The notes: generated from the sequence alone by a model not told the origin. 48,292 nt of DNA from an uncultured Lachnospiraceae bacterium (GCA_947570615.1 CANOVJ010000027.1:1-48292); one strand, 5' to 3'. Shown: positions 26,028 through 34,703, numbered from the stretch's first letter. A program made the numbers and translations.

Positions 26028-27242
26028 TTATTCTGTAGCCGGCGACTGCCGTTTTTCATTATATCCAATCCCCGGCTGTTCTGCAAATAAATCTGACCCG
26101 TCCGCGCGAAAAAAATAGCTTCCGCCCTGCCGGGCGGCCTTTCCCTCCATGCACAGCCCGATGAGCTCTGCCAGAAGCTCCGGCAGCTCCATGGATATCC
26201 CTGCGCCCTGCACGGCTCTTAAGATATCGTCCGCGGATTTGGGGTCGCAGTCCAGAAATTTCAGAAGCTCCTCTCCCTCTCCGGTCCCCTCCCGCGAATC
26301 CCCTTCCCCGCTCTGCGGGGGCGCGGGCGGCTCCCCCGCAGGCTCCTTTCGCCCGCCTCCCAGGGCCTTTCTGTTGTCCAGGATCCGCAACTCCGCCAGC
26401 AGATCAGAGGGGGCAAGAGCGATTCCCGCACCCTGCCGGATCAGCAGATTACACCCGTCGCTGAGCCTGTCCGTGAGACGTCCCGGCACCGCGTACACAT
26501 GCTTTCCCTGCTCCAGGGCCATGTCCACCGTGATCAGGGTGCCGCTCTTTTGTCTCGCCTCCACCACCAGCACCAGATCGCTGAGGCCGGCCACGATCCG
26601 GTTCCTCTCCGGGAACCGCCCCCTGGCCGGAGGCGTCCCCGGCGGAAACACTGACAGGATCCCGCCGCCCTTTTCCAGGATCTCCTGATAGAGCGTCCGG
26701 TTACAGGCCGGATAACACACATCCACCCCGCATCCTAAAACCGCCCATGTGCCGCCGCCATGGGCCAGCGCCGCCTGCTGGGCCAGACCGTCGATCCCTC
26801 TGGCCATGCCGCTTATGATGGATACCCCCGCCTCGGAAAGCCCTCCCCCGAAGGCTTCGGCCACGAAACGCCCATACCCGGAGCATTCCCTGGCTCCGAT
26901 CACGGCGGCGGCAGGCCGCCCCTCCTGCGGCAGAGCGCCCAGGCAATAGAGGCCGTAAGGCGCTCTGGCAAGCCTTTTAAGGCGGGCCGGATACTGCGGA
27001 TCCTGCGGCGTATAAAAGGCGATTTTCTGCCGCAGCATCTGCTCATAGGCTCCCGGGGCGTCAAAGGTTGTGTTGAATTCCACGATCTCCTCCGCCGCCC
27101 GTTTGCCCAGGACCTTTTCAAGCTCCTTCCCCGCCCGGCAGACGTTTTCCGCGCTGCCGAACACGGCCAGAAGCTTTTCTATGCTCCGGTCCCCCACCCC
27201 CGGAAGGCGGTGGAGCCAGAAGCGGTAAATTTTTTCTTCCAT
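26028..27242 (-). CDS. dprA: DprA, DNA-processing protein
   Basis: DprA loads RecA onto incoming single-stranded DNA during transformation. The 404 residues (ATG at 27242 after GGAGG) show an N-terminal helix-hairpin-like region (WLHRLPGVGDRSIEKLL), then the Rossmann core with GARECSGYG, SGMARGIDGLAQQAAL, FPERNRIVAGLSDLVLVVEA and SGTLITVDMALEQGKHVYAVPG. A C-terminal winged-helix-like region follows. It begins five bases after comM ends. The protein is present in many bacteria not known to be transformable, so natural competence is only suggested. Confidence 0.95.
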   Translation of the reverse strand: MEEKIYRFWLHRLPGVGDRSIEKLLAVFGSAENVCRAGKELEKVLGKRAAEEIVEFNTTFDAPGAYEQMLRQKIAFYTPQDPQYPARLKRLARAPYGLYCLGALPQEGRPAAAVIGARECSGYGRFVAEAFGGGLSEAGVSIISGMARGIDGLAQQAALAHGGGTWAVLGCGVDVCYPACNRTLYQEILEKGGGILSVFPPGTPPARGRFPERNRIVAGLSDLVLVVEARQKSGTLITVDMALEQGKHVYAVPGRLTDRLSDGCNLLIRQGAGIALAPSDLLAELRILDNRKALGGGRKEPAGEPPAPPQSGEGDSREGTGEGEELLKFLDCDPKSADDILRAVQGAGISMELPELLAELIGLCMEGKAARQGGSYFFRADGSDLFAEQPGIGYNEKRQSPATE

Positions 27243-27247
27243 ATATA

Positions 27248-28801
27248 TCAGTCCTCCGGCCTCTCGAAGGCCCGGTAGATGCTTGCCTCCGCCAGATGCG
27301 AACACGCGATCTCGCCGCTTCCCTCCAGATCCGCAATGGTGCGCGCCACCTTCAGCAGTCTGTGACAGGCCCTGACGCTTAAATCCATGGTGCGGTACAT
27401 CCTTTCCAGGAGTCTCTGCTCCTTTTCTCCCAGAGCGCAGTATCGCTCCAGCTCCCCGGCCTCCAGATCAGAGTTGAAGCGGATGCCGGTTCCCTGATAG
27501 CGCTCCCTTTGCCGCTTTCTGGCCTGCTCCACCTTTGCGCGCATGCTCCCGCTTCCCTCCCCGCCTCCTTCCCTAAGCCTTGCGTAATCCACCTTCTGCG
27601 CCTGGATACACAGATCGATCCGGTCCAGGATGGGGCCGGAAATATGGCTTAAATAGCTGCGCCTCTCAAAGGGCGTACAGCGGCATCTGTTCCGGTCAGG
27701 GTAATAGCCGCAGGGACAGGGATTCATAGCCCCCACCAGCATCAGATCCGCCGGATAGCAAAAAGCGCCGCCGGTGCGCGCGATCTGAATCTGCTTATCC
27801 TCCAGGGGCTGACGCAAAAGATCCAGCGTCTGACGTTTAAACTGGGGCAGCTCGTCCAGGAAAAGAATTCCCCGGTGGGCCAGGCTGACCAGGCCGGGGC
27901 CGGGAATCCGCCCGCCGCCGGAGAGCGCCTGCGGGGAGACAGTGTGGTGGGGGCTCAAAAAGGGCCTCCGGGTGATCAGGCATTCCTCCTCGCCCAGTTT
28001 CCCCGCAATGCTGTAAAGGGAGGACACCTCCATGCTCTCCTCCAGGGTAAGGGGTGGAAGAATCGTGGGAAGACGCCTGGCGATCATGGTTTTTCCCGTT
28101 CCGGGAGCGCCCATGATCAGCAGATGATGAAAGCCTGCCGCCGCGATCAGCGCCGCCCGCTTTACACTCTCCTGCCCTGCAATCTGGTCAAAGTCCGGCT
28201 CTCTTGCTCCACCCCTTCCGGTCTGCCGCGGGCTTAACAGCGCCCTGGGATCCACCGTCCTGGGCGGCAGGAAACGATCCCTCTCCTGCCCGGAGCGTTT
28301 CAGGTATTCCATGGCCTGCTCAAGGCAGGAGACGCCCACCGCCTGCATCCCCTCCGCCGCCGCGGCCTCCCACACGTTTTTTTCCGGCACAAGGCACCGC
28401 CGGATCCCCGCCCTGGCCGCAGTAACCGCCCCCGGAAGAACCCCCTTTATCTTCCGTATCTCTCCGTCCAGCCCCAGCTCCCCCATAATCAGCATCCCAT
28501 CCGCGCAGCCGCCGGGAAGCCGCTCCAGGGCGCAGAGCACGCCCACTGCGATGGGAAGGTCAAACCCCGTTCCCTCCTTCCTGATATCCGCCGGGGAAAG
28601 GTTCACGGAAATATGCATGGGCGGCAGGGTAATCCCGCTGTTTTTGAGGGCGATCCTCACCCGCTCGCCGGACTCTCTCACCTCCCGCCCGGGACTTCCC
28701 ACCATGACAAAGCAGGGCAGCCCCGGGGAGAGATCCACCTCCACACGGATCAGGCGGCTGTCCACGCCGTACACGGATCCTGTCAAAATCGTACTGAACA
28801 C
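27248..28801 (-). CDS. comM: ComM/YifB family Mg-chelatase-like AAA+ helicase
   Basis: ComM helps branch migration when transformed DNA recombines. I place the start at the GTG at 28801 (517 residues): GGGAGG lies six bases upstream and the protein then begins MFSTILTGSVYGVDSRLIRVEVDL, the usual start. The N-terminal Lon-protease-like domain is followed by a Mg-chelatase domain with Walker A GAPGTGKT (about 231-238), ILFLDELPQF, and MNPCPCGYY with its cysteines. A C-terminal helical domain (LSVRACHRLLKVARTIADL) ends it. It leads the dprA row. Confidence 0.95.
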   Translation of the reverse strand: MFSTILTGSVYGVDSRLIRVEVDLSPGLPCFVMVGSPGREVRESGERVRIALKNSGITLPPMHISVNLSPADIRKEGTGFDLPIAVGVLCALERLPGGCADGMLIMGELGLDGEIRKIKGVLPGAVTAARAGIRRCLVPEKNVWEAAAAEGMQAVGVSCLEQAMEYLKRSGQERDRFLPPRTVDPRALLSPRQTGRGGAREPDFDQIAGQESVKRAALIAAAGFHHLLIMGAPGTGKTMIARRLPTILPPLTLEESMEVSSLYSIAGKLGEEECLITRRPFLSPHHTVSPQALSGGGRIPGPGLVSLAHRGILFLDELPQFKRQTLDLLRQPLEDKQIQIARTGGAFCYPADLMLVGAMNPCPCGYYPDRNRCRCTPFERRSYLSHISGPILDRIDLCIQAQKVDYARLREGGGEGSGSMRAKVEQARKRQRERYQGTGIRFNSDLEAGELERYCALGEKEQRLLERMYRTMDLSVRACHRLLKVARTIADLEGSGEIACSHLAEASIYRAFERPED

Positions 28802-28825
28802 ACAAAACCTCCCGCACATCTGTGC

Positions 28826-28854
28826 ATGATATCATTCTCCTGTCGTAATTTCCA
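28826..28854 (-). promoter_or_regulatory. comM: Possible sigma-A promoter of comM
   Basis: Minus-strand TGGAAA (28854-28849), a 17-base spacer and TATCAT (28831-28826), about 25 bases before the comM start. The -35 match is four of six. Confidence 0.4.
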
Positions 28855-28860
28855 GGGGAC

Positions 28861-28896
28861 TTTTTCAGGGAAAAATTTTTCAGGGAAAAATTTCAG
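28861..28896. repeat. Perfect 15-base tandem repeat upstream of comM
   Basis: TTTTTCAGGGAAAAA occurs twice in a row (28861-28875 and 28876-28890), and a shortened third copy TTTCAG follows. The unit is nearly palindromic. It abuts a CodY-like box at 28888-28902. Confidence 0.85.
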
Positions 28897-28902
28897 AAAA
28901 GT
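28888..28902. promoter_or_regulatory. CodY-box-like site upstream of comM
   Basis: AAATTTCAGAAAAGT matches the CodY box AATTTTCWGAAAATT at 13 of 15 positions. It lies about 35 bases upstream of the predicted -35 box of comM. The region is A/T-rich, so chance matches are possible. Confidence 0.45.
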
Positions 28903-28981
28903 ATTTGAGGGAATTTCATTTGCAGGAATCGCTTTGAAAAATTCCTCCGGGGATATCTTCTTTGAGATATCTTTTCGAAAA

Positions 28982-29020
28982 AACAACGGGCAGCACGCTC
29001 CGCGAGCCACCTTATTGTAA
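28982..29020 (+). repeat. Hairpin repeat, hybrid copy
   Basis: This copy begins like the type B repeat (AACAACGG) and continues like type A (CACGCTCCGCGAGCC, ending CTTATTGTAA). On the minus strand it reads as a hairpin followed by GTTGTTTTTT. It lies downstream of the bioA terminator in a 380-base gap before comM. Confidence 0.8.
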
Positions 29021-29021
29021 G

Positions 29022-29084
29022 AAAAACAGCAGACATATCCGTTGGAAATCGAATATCAGATACCTGAATCGGATATGTCTACTG
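29022..29084 (-). terminator. Terminator of the biotin operon
   Basis: On the minus strand CAGTAGACATATCCG pairs with CGGATATGTCTGCTG over 15 positions (one G-T pair) around a 28-base loop, and TTTTT follows directly. The inner loop can form a second small stem (TCAG/CTGA). It lies about 100 bases after the bioA stop. The loop is unusually long for an intrinsic terminator. Confidence 0.65.
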
Positions 29085-29181
29085 TACCCAGGAAATGGAA
29101 ATAAATCAATTAACTTTTTATAAAAAATTACTGAATTTTTATCAAATTTTTTGTCACCACACGCGCCGGGCGCTTTTCTGT

Positions 29182-30390
29182 CTATGGCTGGCGGATGGCA
29201 AAAAATTCCTTCATCACCCCCAGCACCTTCACCAGCTCCTCCTCCGTGATCACATAGGGAACCATGGCATAGAGATAATTCAGAAACGGCCGGCTGAACA
29301 CTCCCCGCTCATACGCGAACTGCTGATAGCCCTGCAAAAGCGTCCCGTCCTTTACCTCCACGCAGACACATCCTCCCATGATCCGCACCTCTCTGATCCC
29401 GGGATGGGCAAGCCCCTTCATCTCCCGCCTGGTGATCTCCTCGATCCGGCGGATCCTTGAAAGATAATCCCCCTCCTCAAAGAGCTGAATGGATTTCAGC
29501 GCCACGCTGCAGGCCAGAGCGTTCCCCATAAAGGTGGGGCCGTGCATCAGCGCCTTTTCGGGATCGTCCCCGTAAAAGCCCCCATACACCTTATGCCCGG
29601 CCACCGTCACCGCATGGCCCAGATAACCGCCGGTCAGGGCCTTTCCCAGCACCAGAATATCCGGCAGCACCAGATCTGCCACAAAGCGGTTTCCCGTGCG
29701 CCCAAAGCCCGTGGCCACCTCGTCAAAGATCAGAAGTACCCCGTATCTGTCGCACAGCTCTCTGGCCCTGCGCAAAAAGGACACGTCGTACATCCGCATC
29801 CCCCCTGCCCCCTGCAGAAGGGGCTCCACAATCAGGCAGTTCAGCTCCTCGTGGTATCCGGCAAAGGCCTCCTCTAGGGCATCAATCCGGGTGGGGATAT
29901 GGATTACATCCCGTTTCTCCCCATATGCCTCCAGAATAAAATGATAATCCTCGTCGTCCCCCACCTCCATGGCCTTAAAGGTGTCCCCGTGGTAGGCATG
30001 GGTCAGGGAGAGAACCTTCGTCCTTCTCCTCTCGCCCTGATTCATGTAATACTGCAGGGCCATTTTCAGCGCCACCTCCACCGCAACGGAGCCCGAATCC
30101 GAAAAAAAGCAATAGTCCAGATCTCCGGGAAGCCACTGTGCCAGCTTGTCCGAGAGAAGCTGCGCAGGCTCGTGGGTCAGTCCCCCCAGCATCACATGGG
30201 AGAAGCGCCGGGCCTGCTCCGTGATGGCCCGGGTCAGAACCGGATGCTTATATCCGTGGATCACGCTCCACCAGGAGGAAACCGAGTCGATCAGCTTCTG
30301 ATCCTGTGTATAGAGATAAACTCCCTGGGCGTCAAGAATTTTGTATGGCTGACGCATGGTCTTCATCTGCTGGTATGGATACCAGATCAT
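29182..30390 (-). CDS. bioA: BioA, adenosylmethionine-8-amino-7-oxononanoate transaminase
   Basis: BioA converts 8-amino-7-oxononanoate (KAPA) to 7,8-diaminononanoate. I start at the ATG at 30390 (402 residues, MIWYPYQQMKT) because an AGGAAGGG site lies seven bases upstream; the ATG at 30420 has none. Family marks are SVSSWWSVIHGYKHP, FFSDSGSVAVEVALKMA, LLIFDEVATGFGRTG and the PLP lysine in LGKALTGGYLG (about K250). It is the last gene of the operon and is followed by a long-loop terminator. BioA normally uses S-adenosylmethionine as amino donor; BioK-type lysine use cannot be excluded. Confidence 0.95.
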   Translation of the reverse strand: MIWYPYQQMKTMRQPYKILDAQGVYLYTQDQKLIDSVSSWWSVIHGYKHPVLTRAITEQARRFSHVMLGGLTHEPAQLLSDKLAQWLPGDLDYCFFSDSGSVAVEVALKMALQYYMNQGERRRTKVLSLTHAYHGDTFKAMEVGDDEDYHFILEAYGEKRDVIHIPTRIDALEEAFAGYHEELNCLIVEPLLQGAGGMRMYDVSFLRRARELCDRYGVLLIFDEVATGFGRTGNRFVADLVLPDILVLGKALTGGYLGHAVTVAGHKVYGGFYGDDPEKALMHGPTFMGNALACSVALKSIQLFEEGDYLSRIRRIEEITRREMKGLAHPGIREVRIMGGCVCVEVKDGTLLQGYQQFAYERGVFSRPFLNYLYAMVPYVITEEELVKVLGVMKEFFAIRQP

Positions 30391-30470
30391 GGCAGTTCCC
30401 TTCCTTCCTGCTTCATTCATATTATGATTATATTACAGTCTCTTCCGCCGCCAGAGCGCTCGGCGCCTCT

Positions 30471-31157
30471 TCACTCCTCATACAGACCGGCCAGAAGCTC
30501 CCCGTCCATGGCAAGCTCATCCGCCCCCTCCTCAACCAGCGCCAGAGCCTTCAGCCCCGTCCTTTGCACGCACATCCGTACATTGTCCTCCTCCATCCCG
30601 TTTCCCGGATGAAAACGGTTGAAAATAATTCCTTTCAGGGGAAGACGCCGGGCGCGCATATATTCCGCGGTGAGCGTCACGCTGTTGATGGTCCCAAGAC
30701 CCGCATCCGCAACCAGGATAGCGGAGAGATGAAACCGTCTGACCACATCCTCCAGCCAGATCTCCTCCCCGTCAAAGCGGATGGGGCACACAATCCCGCC
30801 GCTGCCCTCCATGGTCACATAGTCGTACTGCCTGCACACTTCCTCAAAGCCCGCCTCCACCGTCTCAATCCGGACCGGATTATTCTCGAGCCTCGAGGCA
30901 AGATGAGGGGAAACCGCCTGCTCATAGACATAGGGGCACATCTGTGCGGGGGGCTGGTCGATGCCCGAGACCTCCTTCACAAAAAGCGCGTCCCCCGGAA
31001 TGAGAGCGCCGTCCCCGGCGCGCTCGTTGCCGCTCATGGCCGCCTTGTAATAGCCCGCCCGTCTGCCGCTTTCCTTCAGTTTTTTCAGGATCAGGCCCGT
31101 CACATAGGTTTTTCCCACGTCCGTCCCTGTCCCGGTCACAAAAATTTTTTTAGTCAT
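30471..31157 (-). CDS. bioD: BioD, dethiobiotin synthetase
   Basis: BioD closes the ureido ring with ATP and CO2. The ATG at 31157 (228 residues, MTKKIFVTGTGTDVGKTYV) follows GAGG at seven bases and overlaps the end of bioB by eight bases (ATGACTAA). The Walker A loop GTGTDVGKT includes K16. The VTMEGSGGIVCPI and ILVADAGLGTINSVTLT segments are the usual family blocks. Order and spacing fit a single biotin operon. Confidence 0.95.
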   Translation of the reverse strand: MTKKIFVTGTGTDVGKTYVTGLILKKLKESGRRAGYYKAAMSGNERAGDGALIPGDALFVKEVSGIDQPPAQMCPYVYEQAVSPHLASRLENNPVRIETVEAGFEEVCRQYDYVTMEGSGGIVCPIRFDGEEIWLEDVVRRFHLSAILVADAGLGTINSVTLTAEYMRARRLPLKGIIFNRFHPGNGMEEDNVRMCVQRTGLKALALVEEGADELAMDGELLAGLYEE

Positions 31158-32124
31158 CACAAAGCCTCGCCTCAAATCCCAGCTCCTTTAGCAGCTCCAT
31201 ATCCTTCTCCACCGTAATCCCCGCCGTGGTCAGCATGTCCCCGGAGATGGCCGCATTGGCCCCGCCAAGAAAGCACCCTCTTCCCTGATCCCCCAGAAGC
31301 CCCCGGCCTCCCGCCAGCCGGATGGCGGCGTCCGGTATGAGAAAACGGAAAATGGCCACACAGCGGCGCGCCTGGTCGTTCGTAAGCACCCTGTTCTTTT
31401 CAAGGGGCGTCCCGGGAATGGGGTTTAACAGATTCACGGGGACGGATTTCACCCCCAGCTCTCTGGCCGCCAGAACCATGTCGATCCGATCCTCCATGGT
31501 CTCCCCCAGCCCCAGGATCCCCCCGGAACAGATGGATAATCCCGCCCTCCTGGCCGCTTTCAGCGTCCTGACCTTGTCCTGCCAGGTGTGGGTGGTACAG
31601 ATCTGCGGAAAAAACCGGGCGGAGGATTCCAGGTTACAGTGAACCCGGCTGGCCCCGGCCTGCCTGATTCTGACAAACTGTTCTTCCTCAAGAAGACCGA
31701 AGGAGACGCAGACCTGAATGTCCGTCTCCTGCCGGATCACACGGATGCTCTCGCAGACCTGCTCCACCTCCCGCTGGGAGAGCCCCCTGCCCGAGGTCAC
31801 GATGGAGTAGCGCAGAACTCCCCTGGCCGCGTTATATTTCGCTCCCTCCAGGAGCATTTCGGTTGACATAAGCCCATAGGACTGCGTTTCCCCTGTCCGG
31901 TAGTGAGCGCTCTGGGCGCAGTATCTGCAGTCCTCCGGACAGCGGCCGCATTTGCCGTTGACGATGGTGCAGATGTCAAAGCCTCTCCCGCACCTGACCT
32001 GCCGGATCTGCCCGGCCGCGTCCGTCAGCTCCTCCAGCGGGGCCTTAGCCAGCAAAAGCGCTTCCCTGCGGGAAATTTCCCCGCCCTCCAATACCTTTTC
32101 CTTTAATTCCTGTACAACACTCAT
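31150..32124 (-). CDS. bioB: BioB, biotin synthase
   Basis: BioB is a radical SAM enzyme that inserts sulphur into dethiobiotin. The 324 residues contain the CxxxCxxC cluster motif (C62, C66, C69 in CPEDCRYC), then AQSAHYRTGETQSYGLM, the second-cluster region HCNLESSARFFP, and LNPIPGTPLE. The start ATG at 32124 has an AGGGG site. It lies between bioF and bioD. Confidence 0.97.
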   Translation of the reverse strand: MSVVQELKEKVLEGGEISRREALLLAKAPLEELTDAAGQIRQVRCGRGFDICTIVNGKCGRCPEDCRYCAQSAHYRTGETQSYGLMSTEMLLEGAKYNAARGVLRYSIVTSGRGLSQREVEQVCESIRVIRQETDIQVCVSFGLLEEEQFVRIRQAGASRVHCNLESSARFFPQICTTHTWQDKVRTLKAARRAGLSICSGGILGLGETMEDRIDMVLAARELGVKSVPVNLLNPIPGTPLEKNRVLTNDQARRCVAIFRFLIPDAAIRLAGGRGLLGDQGRGCFLGGANAAISGDMLTTAGITVEKDMELLKELGFEARLCDD

Positions 32125-32147
32125 CTCTGTCCCCTTTTTCTGTCCTT

Positions 32148-33404
32148 TTAAAAGTCCGGGACTGCTACAGCCGGGGCTGTGACAGCCCTGGTTATGGCCC
32201 TGGCCGCCCCGGCCAGCTCCTGCCTGGTGTGGGAGGCCATCAGCGCCGCCCGCAGGATGGCCCCACCCTTCCTGACCGTGGGATAACGGATGGCCGGAAT
32301 GAAGATCCCCTGCTCCATGAGCCTTTCGGACGCCTCGATGGCTCTGCCCTCATCCCCCACAAAAATGGGCACGATGGCGCTGTGGGAGGAAACCTCCAGC
32401 CCATGTCTTCGCAGACATTCGCAAAACCAGGCCACATTCTCCGAAAGCCTTTGTACCCGCCAGGGCTCCTGGTCAAGCAGCTCCAGCCCGCGGATGGCGG
32501 CGGCCATGGTCACAGGGGAGAGGGAGGTGGAGAAAATATAGCTTCTTGCCTTATTTTTCAGATATTCCACCAGAATCCTGCTGCCGCAGACATAGCCGCC
32601 CTCCGCTCCGATGGCCTTACTCAGGGTTCCCATGAGGATATCCGTGCGTCCTTCCATGTGATAATATTCCTCACATCCCCTGCCGCTGCGGCCGATCACT
32701 CCGGTGGCATGGGCCTCGTCGATCATGGACAGTAGACCGTAGGTATCCGCCAGCCTGACCAGTCCGGGCAGATCCACGATATCCCCGTCCATGCTGAACA
32801 CCCCGTCGCTGACGATCAGCCCCGTCTCTCCCGGATGGGCCAGAATCTTCTTTTCCAGATCTTCCATATCGTTGTGCCGGTAGATCACGGTCCGGGCCTT
32901 CGACTGGCGGCAGCCGTCGATGATGCTGGCGTGATTAAGCTCGTCGCTGTAGATCACATCCCCCTCCCGGCACAGGGCGGGAAGGATTCCGGTATTGGCC
33001 GCAAAGCCCGAGTTGAACACCAGGGCCGCCTCCCGGCCCTTGAATCTGGCCAGGGCTTCCTCCAGACGGATATGTAACGCTGTGGTTCCGGTGGTCAGCC
33101 TCGAGCCCCCGGAGCCGGTTCCATACTCCATCAGGGCCCTGGAGGCGTACTCCTTAATGCGCTCCTCATCACAGAAATCCAGATAAGAGTTGGAGGCCAG
33201 CATCAGCATATCCCGGCCCCTGTACCGGACATGGGATTTCTGGGCGCTCTCGATCGTGCGCGTGCTGCGGCAGAGATTCTCCCGTCTGAGACAGCGCAGC
33301 TCCTCCTCCATCCGTTTCCATTTTTCATGGTTACGTCCCATGCCTGCTCCGGCGGGCGTCGATTCAATATCCAAAGATTTCCTTCCGGACTGATCCTTAT
33401 ACAT
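32148..33404 (-). CDS. bioF: BioF, 8-amino-7-oxononanoate synthase
   Basis: BioF joins pimeloyl-CoA (or pimeloyl-ACP) with alanine to make KAPA. The 418 residues carry the alpha-oxoamine synthase blocks SNSYLDFCDEERIKEYA, GTGSGGSRLTTGTTALH, SDELNHASIIDGCR, IDEAHATGVIGRSGRG and the PLP lysine K263 in GTLSKAIGAEGG. About 30 extra residues precede the usual start, but the ATG at 33404 has an AAGGTGAT site and overlaps the bioW stop (ATGTATAA), so I keep it. With BioW upstream, pimeloyl-CoA is the likely substrate. Confidence 0.94.
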   Translation of the reverse strand: MYKDQSGRKSLDIESTPAGAGMGRNHEKWKRMEEELRCLRRENLCRSTRTIESAQKSHVRYRGRDMLMLASNSYLDFCDEERIKEYASRALMEYGTGSGGSRLTTGTTALHIRLEEALARFKGREAALVFNSGFAANTGILPALCREGDVIYSDELNHASIIDGCRQSKARTVIYRHNDMEDLEKKILAHPGETGLIVSDGVFSMDGDIVDLPGLVRLADTYGLLSMIDEAHATGVIGRSGRGCEEYYHMEGRTDILMGTLSKAIGAEGGYVCGSRILVEYLKNKARSYIFSTSLSPVTMAAAIRGLELLDQEPWRVQRLSENVAWFCECLRRHGLEVSSHSAIVPIFVGDEGRAIEASERLMEQGIFIPAIRYPTVRKGGAILRAALMASHTRQELAGAARAITRAVTAPAVAVPDF

Positions 33405-34122
33405 GAACGATCACCTTCTGCTCCTGCATATAGCGGATGCAGTCCTCCCGATCCTTTTCATCCCCCCGGAACAGAAAGATGCGCCCGCCCCGGGGACTTC
33501 CCGTCTCCTTCAGCGTGGTGATGCGCACATAGCCGAGCTGCCGGCTGGCAATATATCCGGTCACATAGTCCGGATCGTCGGAAATACACAGCTCCGCCAG
33601 GATGGCTGGATGGCTTACCACCTTGGTGGCCAGCACCAGCGCCTCGTTAAAATGATTCTTGCCGGCGCAGGCGCTGCGCCGCTGCTCATCCGCCGTCTCC
33701 ATGTCCATGTACGTGGCCCGGATCCCCCGTTCCCTGTCAGGCTCAAGACGCTCCAGGGTATCCGCATGAAGAAGCATGGCTCCCCTCATGGCCGGGCTCT
33801 CTCTCCACAGGGCGAGGATCTCCTCTGCCCGTAAAAGCCCCAGCCTGCGCAGATACGAAAGGACCGCCTCCTGCCCCTGCGCCGGATCCGCGGTCTCGAC
33901 GGTGGTGACAGGGAGAGCGGGAAGATGCAGGATCTCCTCCTCCTTCACCGCCTCAATTTTCAGATTAATAAAGTCCGGCTTCCCCTTACTGTGCCGCATC
34001 GCCCGCAAAAGCAGCCGGGAGCAGTACAGCTCCAGCTCCGGCTCCGGAACGATCTTCTCCGCCCCGGATATATGGCCCTGCTGCGCATTGGAAGCCCTCA
34101 TTCTGATGCTGTAGCGATCCAT
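33397..34122 (-). CDS. bioW: BioW, 6-carboxyhexanoate-CoA (pimeloyl-CoA) ligase
   Basis: BioW activates pimelate with ATP and CoA. The ATG at 34122 (241 residues) has GGAGG six bases upstream and starts MDRYSIRMRASNAQQGHISGAE, the BioW signature. RGIRATYMDMET and NHFNEALVLATKVVSHPAILAELCISDDPDYVTGYIAS follow, again typical. Length is normal. Its presence, together with the lack of bioC, bioH, bioI or bioZ here, indicates that free pimelate is used. It overlaps the membrane gene upstream by 25 bases. Confidence 0.95.
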   Translation of the reverse strand: MDRYSIRMRASNAQQGHISGAEKIVPEPELELYCSRLLLRAMRHSKGKPDFINLKIEAVKEEEILHLPALPVTTVETADPAQGQEAVLSYLRRLGLLRAEEILALWRESPAMRGAMLLHADTLERLEPDRERGIRATYMDMETADEQRRSACAGKNHFNEALVLATKVVSHPAILAELCISDDPDYVTGYIASRQLGYVRITTLKETGSPRGGRIFLFRGDEKDREDCIRYMQEQKVIVHV

Positions 34123-34583
34123 TTTAACCTCCATAACAATGGGTACATAATCCCCGCCCCCACCGCCGTAAACGCCATTCCCGGCGCGGCCATAAGGATC
34201 AGCGGCCAGGGATCCGTTCCCATGACGATTCCCATCACCAGTCTCCCGGTCAGGGTTCCGAGAGGGCCGCTTATGATGAGCGTTACGGGATGCACGCCAA
34301 AAACAGACAGGATCCCGCCCGCAACCAGCCGGAAGATCATGGCGACGGACACGTTCACAATGGTATGGGTTCCCAGAGCCAGATTGAGGGCGCTGGCCAG
34401 AAGACCGATCCTGATATACCGCCTGAAGCCGAAGCATGCGGCGATACAGACTGCAAAGGGCGCGGAGAGCTGGAATTCACATCCCGGAAGGATGGCGGGC
34501 AGCTTAAAGGTCCCTGTGATCGCCAGCGCCACTGCCAGCAGTGCGGTTGTGGTCATCTCTCTCGTCTTTTCTGCGTTCTTCAT
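34098..34583 (-). CDS. Small integral membrane protein, possible ECF-type S component in the biotin operon
   Basis: The 161-residue protein has about five hydrophobic helices (starting at residues 12, 40, 60, 95 and 130) and short loops, like small substrate-binding (S) components of energy-coupling factor transporters. It is not clearly BioY: I do not see that family's conserved pattern. It is the first gene of the operon, directly behind the BirA-type operator, and overlaps bioW. A role in taking up pimelate or another biotin precursor is therefore reasonable but is inference. The ATG at 34583 follows GGAGG at six bases. Confidence 0.65.
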   Translation of the reverse strand: MKNAEKTREMTTTALLAVALAITGTFKLPAILPGCEFQLSAPFAVCIAACFGFRRYIRIGLLASALNLALGTHTIVNVSVAMIFRLVAGGILSVFGVHPVTLIISGPLGTLTGRLVMGIVMGTDPWPLILMAAPGMAFTAVGAGIMYPLLWRLKWIATASE

Positions 34584-34674
34584 AGTCCTCCATTGTCCCC
34601 GGCGAAGCGCCTTCGCCCGTGGGATCCCTTACGATAAGCCGGTTGTTTTTATCAGAAACACTGTATACTTCTGG

Positions 34675-34703
34675 AGTATAAAGGATATCAATATGAATGT
34701 CAA
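34675..34703 (-). promoter_or_regulatory. Near-consensus promoter of the biotin operon
   Basis: Minus-strand TTGACA (34703-34698), a 17-base spacer and TATACT (34680-34675). The -35 is perfect and the -10 has one change. It lies 90 bases before the first gene and overlaps the BirA operator. Confidence 0.85.

Noticed and set aside
28783-29010. Possible 75-residue gene upstream of comM with FFPEK repeats
   Set aside because: The repeats are the translated 15-base tandem DNA repeat, and its start lies in a hairpin repeat; it also overlaps the comM start in another frame.
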